Source of the DNA: an uncultured Eubacteriales bacterium
GTDB taxonomy: Bacteria > Bacillota > Clostridia > Oscillospirales > Oscillospiraceae
Assembly (NCBI GenBank): GCA_900546075.1
Contig: URBH01000063.1
Span: 1 to 10,399, forward strand
DNA: 10,399 bases
Direction of reading: 5' to 3'
Shown here: piece after piece, positions 6,934 through 10,399 of the stretch
How the letters are laid out: every line of letters begins with the position of its first letter
How positions within the stretch are numbered: the stretch's first letter is position 1
Made by a program: the position numbers and the translations under genes
Notes under the pieces: model-generated
What the model saw: the letters and a program-made list of their open reading frames with translations, nothing else
Told to the model about the DNA's origin: nothing
Databases searched by the model: none

Positions 6934-7790
6934 TGTGTGTCCCTCCCGTTCAGCGCAGCCGAAATGATCTCCACTGCACGCTTCTCAGTTACCGGAATTT
7001 CGGAAATCGGGAACCCCTTTTCCTTCAGCCTGCTGCCAAGGATCGCCATCTGAGGAAGCTGCACGCCCTGCTCCATCAGAGAAATGTCCGAAAGAACCTG
7101 TGCCTTGTCTCCGCCGGCAATCAGCTTGCCGCCCCGCAGCACCAGAACCTCGTCTGCGTACTCCGCAATCAGGTCGATCTTATGCTCCACCAGAATGATG
7201 GTTTTCTTCTTGTCCTTCATCATCTTGATGATCTCGAACACGCTCTCCGTTCCCTGGGGGTCAAGCTGGCTGGTCGGCTCGTCGATGATCAGAATGTCCG
7301 GCTCCAGCACCAGGACGGAGGCCAGCGCCACCCGCTGCATCTGACCGCCGGACAGCTCCAGCGGATTCTTTTCGGCAAGGGACTCGATGTGGGTCAGCTT
7401 CATGATTGCCTCGACCCGCTCCACAATTTCCTCTACGGGAACGCCGAAATTTTCCAGGCCGTAGGCCACTTCCTCAAATACGGTCTCCTTGACGCCGCTG
7501 ATCTGGGTGAAGGGATTCTGGAACACATAGCCGATCTTCGTGGCCAGCTCTCCGCCGTACTCGCCGATGGGCTTTCCGTATACCAGGACTTCGCCCTGGA
7601 TGTCTCCCTGGTAGAAGCTGGGGGCAAACCCCCGGAGAATTGCGCAGAGGGTGGTCTTGCCGGAGCCGTTCTCACCCACGATGCCGTAGAATTTTCCTTC
7701 CTCAATGTTCAGAGAAACGTTCCGGATAGACGGCTCGTCCGCCAGAGGATAGGTATAGGTGACGTTTTTACATTCCATTACATAACCCAT
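6930..7790 (-). CDS. ecfA1: ECF transporter ATPase (EcfA1-like)
   Basis: This 286-aa ABC ATPase of the ECF/CbiO type has Walker A GENGSGKTT (residues 39-47), Q-loop FQNPFTQI (90-97), the canonical signature LSGGQMQRVALA (146-157), Walker B ILIIDE (166-171) and the switch His in VEHK (H203). The C-terminal 60 residues carry the extension often seen in EcfA proteins. The start at 7790 is chosen over an ATG four codons later (7778) because GGGAGGA stands 7 nt upstream. It overlaps the ecfT stop by 13 nt and is in turn overlapped by the second ATPase gene by 4 nt, so the pair is made in step. Confidence 0.9.
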   Translation of the reverse strand: MGYVMECKNVTYTYPLADEPSIRNVSLNIEEGKFYGIVGENGSGKTTLCAILRGFAPSFYQGDIQGEVLVYGKPIGEYGGELATKIGYVFQNPFTQISGVKETVFEEVAYGLENFGVPVEEIVERVEAIMKLTHIESLAEKNPLELSGGQMQRVALASVLVLEPDILIIDEPTSQLDPQGTESVFEIIKMMKDKKKTIILVEHKIDLIAEYADEVLVLRGGKLIAGGDKAQVLSDISLMEQGVQLPQMAILGSRLKEKGFPISEIPVTEKRAVEIISAALNGRDTQ

Positions 7791-8578
7791 AATACAATCC
7801 TCCCTACGACGACCAGAACCGTGATAACCGTGCTGATAACCTTGACGGCGCCTTCCCAGCCGGAGCGGTTCAGGTTAAACAGATGTGTCCGCTCACCCTG
7901 AATGGAAAAGCCTCTGGCTTCCAGGGTCAGTACCCGCTCCTCGGAGCTGGTGATACCGCTCAGAATCAGCGGCACCAGGGTGGGGAAAAACGCCTTTGCC
8001 CGCACCATCAGATTTCCCTCGGTCTCAATGCCTCTTGCCCGCTGAGCGTCCATGATGGTCTTGCTGTTGGCCCCCAGAACATCAATCATCTGCAGCGAGT
8101 TGGTGAACACATAGGCCACCTTGTGATTGATGCCGGATTCGTCCATGGCTCTTGCCAGCTCCTTATTGGAGGTCGTCTGGAATACCCAAACGAAAATACC
8201 GGCGATGTCCAGAACCATAAAGGAAAGAGAAATGGCCGACTGAAGCCCCTTCTCGTAGATTTTCAGGAATTTCCACTGCCAGAGAAGCGCTCCTCCGGGT
8301 ACGATGAAGGTCTGCACCACGAAAATCAGACCCACGACCAGAAGAACCTTCCGAAATGCCCTTGCGCTCTTCTTCGGCTGTCCGCTGGCCGCGCACAGAA
8401 TGGCCACGACAAGAAACCAGGGAATCAGCAGCAGCGAAAGATTATGGGACGTCAGCTTTATGGAGTCGAAAATGAAGCAGCAAATGGAGTACATCAGAAC
8501 CACCCAGAATTTTGTCAGGGGGTGAAGTCCTTCCAGCTTATTGGTTTTGTTGATTTGGATTTTTTCCTGATATGTCAT
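7778..8578 (-). CDS. ecfT: ECF transporter transmembrane coupling subunit (EcfT)
   Basis: This 266-aa membrane protein carries hydrophobic segments near residues 22-38, 47-64, 77-95, 112-134, a long amphipathic cytoplasmic region, and a last helix at 245-265. The two Ala-Arg-Gly coupling motifs that dock into the ATPases are present: AQRARGIETEG (ARG at 181-183) and LEARGFSIQGER (ARG at 221-223). EcfT scaffolds the S component to the ATPase pair. The start at 8578 has AGAGGA about 9 nt upstream. It overlaps ecfA1. It is separated from the S-component gene upstream by 248 nt containing a large dyad, unlike every other junction in the operon. Confidence 0.9.
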   Translation of the reverse strand: MTYQEKIQINKTNKLEGLHPLTKFWVVLMYSICCFIFDSIKLTSHNLSLLLIPWFLVVAILCAASGQPKKSARAFRKVLLVVGLIFVVQTFIVPGGALLWQWKFLKIYEKGLQSAISLSFMVLDIAGIFVWVFQTTSNKELARAMDESGINHKVAYVFTNSLQMIDVLGANSKTIMDAQRARGIETEGNLMVRAKAFFPTLVPLILSGITSSEERVLTLEARGFSIQGERTHLFNLNRSGWEGAVKVISTVITVLVVVGRIVLWVM

Positions 8579-8679
8579 AACCTATTGTCCTCTTTGTTCC
8601 ATATAAGACGGATTCCTTTGCAAAAAGCCAGGAGAGCCATCTCTGCTTTTCGCTTTGCCACATGGGAACATTGGATTCA

Positions 8680-8810
8680 ATCCGCTAGAGCTGTCAGCGA
8701 GGGGCTTTTCTCTGGTAAGCGGCTCCAAAAGCCGGGAAATACCGTATCTATTTCCTGCTTTTGGAACCGCGCGGCCAGAGGAAGCGCCCTGCCGCTCAGC
8801 CGAAGCGGAT
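8680..8810. repeat. 131-nt imperfect inverted repeat inside the operon
   Basis: The gap between the S and T genes (8579-8826) holds a long dyad centred near 8745. Nested arms pair in order: ATCCGCT (8680-8686) with AGCGGAT (8804-8810); AGCG (8696-8699) with CGCT (8793-8796); GGG and GCTT (8701-8707) with AAGC and CCC (8782-8789, one bulge); CTCTGG (8710-8715) with CCAGAG (8775-8780); GCGGCTCCAAAAGC (8719-8732) with GCTTTTGGAACCGC (8757-8770, one mismatch that becomes a wobble in the minus-strand RNA); GGAAATA (8735-8741) with TATTTCC (8749-8755); apical loop 8742-8748. There is no T run after it, so it is not a simple terminator. It may be a MITE/REP-like insertion or an RNA structure that sets S-to-T expression ratio. 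A long-hairpin ncRNA such as 6S cannot be excluded, but no promoter is seen. Confidence 0.75.
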
Positions 8811-8826
8811 CGATTCAGCGGTTTCT

Positions 8827-9477
8827 TTACTTGGCTTCTTCGGTTTCGGGCTTTTTTTCCTTTCCCTTGTTCTTCAGGAAGTTCTGGCCGCAGCCGAACT
8901 TGACCAGGGTACGGTCGGGAATGACTCTGATGACGCCCCAGCTGATGAAGAAGGAAATGGTGCGGTCGAGGGTGGTGAAGATGCCGTCGGTGCCGAAGAA
9001 AGCAGCCCAGATGTTGGCGCCCGCTGCCATAGCGGTGGCGGTGATCAGGGAGGTGCCGCTGCCGGTAACGCCGCCGTAAACCAGGACGACGATGGGCGCG
9101 GCCGCGACGGTGGAAATGATGGCCTGGAGGATCAGGGCAATGATGATCTTCCACCAGCAGCTGAACATATTCGCGCGGGACATCCAGCCGGTGGTCAGAC
9201 CAACGATGATGTTGACAATGATGAAGGGCAGGTTAACGGGGTTTGCGATACTGGTCAGCAGGTTGGTGATTGCGCCGACGACGGCGGCAACCCAGGGGCC
9301 ACAGAGCATACCGGAGAAAATCGTTCCGATGACGTCCAAGTACATAGGCAGCTTCAGCAGGGATGCCAGCTGTCCGCCTACGAAGTTAACGGCAACGCAC
9401 ACCGGAATGGTCAAAATAGCCATCATGGAAAAATCGTCCTTGATGCTGTGCTTCTTCAGGGTTTTCTCGTTACTCAT
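8827..9477 (-). CDS. ECF transporter substrate-binding S component, substrate unknown
   Basis: This 216-aa integral membrane protein has about six hydrophobic segments (near residues 17-35, 50-62, 63-79, 84-100, 109-135 and 170-186) and a lysine/glutamate-rich cytoplasmic tail (194-216). The segment LDVIGTIFSGMLCGPWVAAVVGA (48-70) has the Asp-x-x-Gly-Thr and Leu-x-Gly-Pro pattern found in many vitamin-type S components, followed by TN (71-72). Its position as first gene before ecfT and two ecfA genes fits a dedicated (group I) ECF importer. No feature marks it as ThiT, HmpT, RibU, BioY or QueT with confidence; the salvage enzymes in the operon suggest a nucleoside or pyrimidine ligand. The ATG at 9477 has AAGGAGA 8 nt upstream; the open frame extends to 9540 but through the predicted leader. 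Confidence 0.82.
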   Translation of the reverse strand: MSNEKTLKKHSIKDDFSMMAILTIPVCVAVNFVGGQLASLLKLPMYLDVIGTIFSGMLCGPWVAAVVGAITNLLTSIANPVNLPFIIVNIIVGLTTGWMSRANMFSCWWKIIIALILQAIISTVAAAPIVVLVYGGVTGSGTSLITATAMAAGANIWAAFFGTDGIFTTLDRTISFFISWGVIRVIPDRTLVKFGCGQNFLKNKGKEKKPETEEAK

Positions 9478-9495
9478 AATCACATTCTCCTTTTT

Positions 9496-9507
9496 TGTCC
9501 GAAGACA
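9496..9507 (-). promoter_or_regulatory. UUCG-capped hairpin before the S-component ribosome binding site
   Basis: In the minus-strand RNA, UGUC-UUCG-GACA forms a 4-bp stem with the very stable UUCG tetraloop, ending 6 nt before AAGGAGA. It may keep the ribosome binding site open or stabilise the leader. It is too short to be a riboswitch on its own. Confidence 0.4.
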
Positions 9508-9546
9508 TTTTTGTGTAATTTGCACTGGCTCTCCTGGCAATATTGG

Positions 9547-9564
9547 TTAACACTTCCGTGTTGA
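9547..9564. promoter_or_regulatory. Inverted repeat overlapping the regulator -35 and operon start site
   Basis: TTAACAC (9547-9553), TTCC, GTGTTGA (9558-9564) is a dyad with one mismatch, centred at 9555.5. On DNA it covers the -35 of the plus-strand promoter and the predicted start of the minus-strand transcript, and lies about -40.5 from the plus-strand start. Aligned by its centre with the 9595-9612 palindrome it shares the symmetric positions A..AC....GT..T. As RNA it would form AACAC-GGAA-GUGUU at the very 5' end of the operon message, a GNRA-capped hairpin. Operator and RNA hairpin are both possible. Confidence 0.5.
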
Positions 9565-9589
9565 CACCATCGTACCAGCTTTGTATAAT
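9561..9589 (+). promoter_or_regulatory. Consensus sigma-A promoter of the CRP-family regulator
   Basis: TTGACA (9561-9566) and TATAAT (9584-9589) are both perfect consensus hexamers with the optimal 17-bp spacer. The start would lie near 9596, giving a leader of about 50 nt to the ATG at 9647. Such a strong core promoter normally needs a repressor, and a palindrome covers the predicted start site. Confidence 0.88.
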
Positions 9590-9597
9590 GTTGTAAA
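9569..9597 (-). promoter_or_regulatory. Candidate promoter of the ECF/nucleoside operon
   Basis: On the minus strand TTTACA (-35, 9592-9597) and TACGAT (-10, 9569-9574) are 17 bp apart. Both are weaker than the plus-strand promoter, as expected of an activator-dependent promoter. The predicted start is near 9562, with a leader of about 85 nt to the ATG at 9477. It overlaps the divergent regulator promoter almost entirely, so the two should compete for polymerase. Confidence 0.55.
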
Positions 9598-9612
9598 TGA
9601 CATTTGTCATTT
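9595..9612. promoter_or_regulatory. Perfect palindrome, likely CRP/FNR-family operator
   Basis: AAATGACA-TT-TGTCATTT is an 18-bp perfect palindrome centred at 9603.5. Its core ATGACATTTGTCAT has the geometry of the PrfA box TTAACATTTGTTAA, the site of another CRP-family protein. It covers the predicted start of the regulator gene (repression) and lies about 41.5 bp upstream of the predicted operon start (class II activation). The adjacent gene encodes a CRP/FNR-family protein, the natural candidate to bind it. Confidence 0.7.
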
Positions 9613-9646
9613 TTTCCATATTTTTCTTGAAGGAGGTGATGAAATT

Positions 9647-10348
9647 ATGCAAGATGCTGTGCCTGTGACGCTGTATCACATTTTCTCGCAGAAGTACGAT
9701 CACGATAATCCTCTGGTTACCTTCCACAATTCCATGGTCGCAGATATGTTTCATGTGTACAAAAAAGGCGATGTCATTTTCCAGCAGGGGCATTCCATCG
9801 ATTATTTTTACATTCTGCTGAAGGGGCGGGCATTGATCGTCAATTCCATGACCGGGACAGATGGCAACATTTTTCATGCGCTGACGCCCCTGGATATTAT
9901 GGGTCTGCCGGACTATCTGGGGGGCAGCGCGGTCTATACCTCCCACGTCATTGCCAAGAGCCCCTGTACGGTTTTCCGGATTTCCCAGAGAGACTTCATC
10001 TCCCTGATCACCACCGACCCGGCGCTTTGCTACAGCACCCTGCGTACTCTGGGTCAGATCTCCAGCAACAGCCTTCGCGCTCAGGAGATCAACGCCATTT
10101 TTCAGCCCCGCAAGCGGTTGGGCTACTATCTCTTTCTTGCCGCCCAAAGCGGCCGCCCCTACACCTGCCCGCTAACCCGGGAGGAGCTGGCCGATACGCT
10201 GGTGATCAACCAGCGCTCCCTCCACCGCTACCTTGCCGCCATGGAGGACGACGGCTGCCTGGAACTGAAAAAGGGCAAAATCATAATCGGCGAAAACCAC
10301 TATAGCAAGCTTTCGGAGCTTTACGACTCTCTTTCCGAAGCCATATAA
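9647..10348 (+). CDS. CRP/FNR-family transcriptional regulator
   Basis: This 233-aa protein has an N-terminal cyclic-nucleotide-binding-type beta-barrel (about residues 30-120, with YKKGDVIFQQGHSIDYFYILLKG at 38-60), a dimerisation helix (about 125-150) and a C-terminal winged helix (about 150-215). In the wing the turn is LTREELADTLVINQRSLHRYLAAMEDDG (176-203), with NQRSLHR as recognition helix. The Arg-Ser pair that holds the cAMP phosphate in E. coli CRP is not seen in the equivalent MGLPDYLGGSAVYTSH segment, and there is no N-terminal cysteine cluster as in FNR, so the effector is probably neither cAMP nor an iron-sulfur cluster. The ATG at 9647 is preceded by AAGGAGGTGAT, an 11-nt match to the 16S anti-Shine-Dalgarno. 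It is transcribed divergently from the ECF operon. It probably represses itself and activates the operon; the operon substrate or a breakdown product may be its ligand. Confidence 0.87.
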   Translation: MQDAVPVTLYHIFSQKYDHDNPLVTFHNSMVADMFHVYKKGDVIFQQGHSIDYFYILLKGRALIVNSMTGTDGNIFHALTPLDIMGLPDYLGGSAVYTSHVIAKSPCTVFRISQRDFISLITTDPALCYSTLRTLGQISSNSLRAQEINAIFQPRKRLGYYLFLAAQSGRPYTCPLTREELADTLVINQRSLHRYLAAMEDDGCLELKKGKIIIGENHYSKLSELYDSLSEAI

Positions 10349-10359
10349 TACTATTTCTT

Positions 10360-10384
10360 AATAAAATGATTTCATCATTTTATT
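10360..10384 (+). terminator. Perfect 11-bp AT-rich hairpin after the regulator gene
   Basis: AATAAAATGAT (10360-10370) pairs perfectly with ATCATTTTATT (10374-10384) around a TTC loop, 11 nt after the regulator stop codon. The T-rich 3' arm fits an intrinsic terminator, though the stem has few G-C pairs. It closely resembles the hairpin at 107-133 and is followed by a GC-rich hairpin, so it may be the left module of the same repeat family seen at the left edge. Confidence 0.6.
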
Positions 10385-10386
10385 CT

Positions 10387-10399
10387 GCCGTTCCACGGC
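10387..10399. repeat. GC-rich TCC-loop hairpin, cut by the window edge
   Basis: GCCGT (10387-10391), loop TCC, ACGGC (10395-10399) forms a perfect hairpin that probably continues beyond the window. It occupies the same place relative to the AT-rich hairpin as the CCTGCGAA-TCC-TTCGCAGG hairpin at 13-31. The loop is kept while the stem sequence differs. Confidence 0.55.

Noticed and set aside
8680..8810. 6S RNA
   Set aside because: The long-hairpin shape is suggestive, but there is no dedicated promoter, and its place within an operon argues against it. It is kept only as a remote alternative.
8582..9154. Minus-strand frame through the S gene and the S-T gap, rich in Arg, His and Pro
   Set aside because: It is a frame shadow of the S-component gene running on into the large dyad; composition is non-protein-like.
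8627..9538. Insertion sequence or CRISPR array
   Set aside because: There is no transposase, no spaced direct repeats, and the inverted 13-mers are too short to be taken as insertion-sequence ends.
9478..9562. TPP or other riboswitch in the operon leader, suggested by the TenA gene
   Set aside because: The predicted leader is only about 85 nt and contains none of the conserved TPP-aptamer segments; only two short hairpins are visible.
9470..10147. Minus-strand open frame opposite the CRP-family regulator
   Set aside because: It runs antisense to a well-supported gene, shows no recognisable domain and would cross the divergent control region.

Overview
The window looks like a chromosomal segment of a gut-type Firmicute in class Clostridia, probably an Oscillospiraceae/Ruminococcaceae-like organism. 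This is inferred from strong Shine-Dalgarno sequences on nearly every gene, densely overlapping operon genes, GC-rich third codon positions, low-GC control regions, and Clostridia-like versions of the ECF, Udp and TenA families. No species can be named from the sequence alone.

Layout. Nine minus-strand genes read right to left from about 9477 to 1296 as one apparent operon. In transcription order they are: an ECF transporter substrate-binding (S) membrane protein, the ECF T subunit, two ECF ATPases, a major-facilitator permease, a uridine-phosphorylase-family enzyme, a TenA-family C-N hydrolase, a nucleoside-hydrolase-family enzyme, and a protein of the L-fucose/arabinose isomerase superfamily. 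From the T subunit onward all junctions are overlaps or gaps of 2-19 nt. The only large internal gap is the 248 nt after the S gene, which holds a 131-nt imperfect dyad. After a strong bidirectional hairpin at 1254-1287, a garR-type tartronate semialdehyde reductase follows on the same strand with its own likely promoter. On the right, a divergent CRP/FNR-family regulator (9647-10348, plus strand) shares a compact control region with the operon. Both window edges carry modular AT-rich plus GC-rich hairpin elements that look like copies of one intergenic repeat family.

How the genes fit together. The operon pairs importer genes (ECF) and a second permease (MFS) with two N-glycoside-cleaving enzymes, one phosphorolytic and one hydrolytic, an aminopyrimidine/thiamine-type C-N hydrolase and a sugar isomerase-like enzyme. 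The simplest reading is an uptake and dismantling pathway for a nucleoside-like or pyrimidine-containing compound whose identity is not obvious: TenA lacks the usual pyrimidine-binding Asp, the nucleoside hydrolase lacks the usual active-site His, and no TPP riboswitch is seen. The regulator gene and the operon have overlapping divergent promoters. A palindrome of PrfA-box-like geometry lies over the regulator's predicted start site and at about -41.5 of the operon promoter. This suggests a CRP-family switch that activates the operon and represses its own gene.
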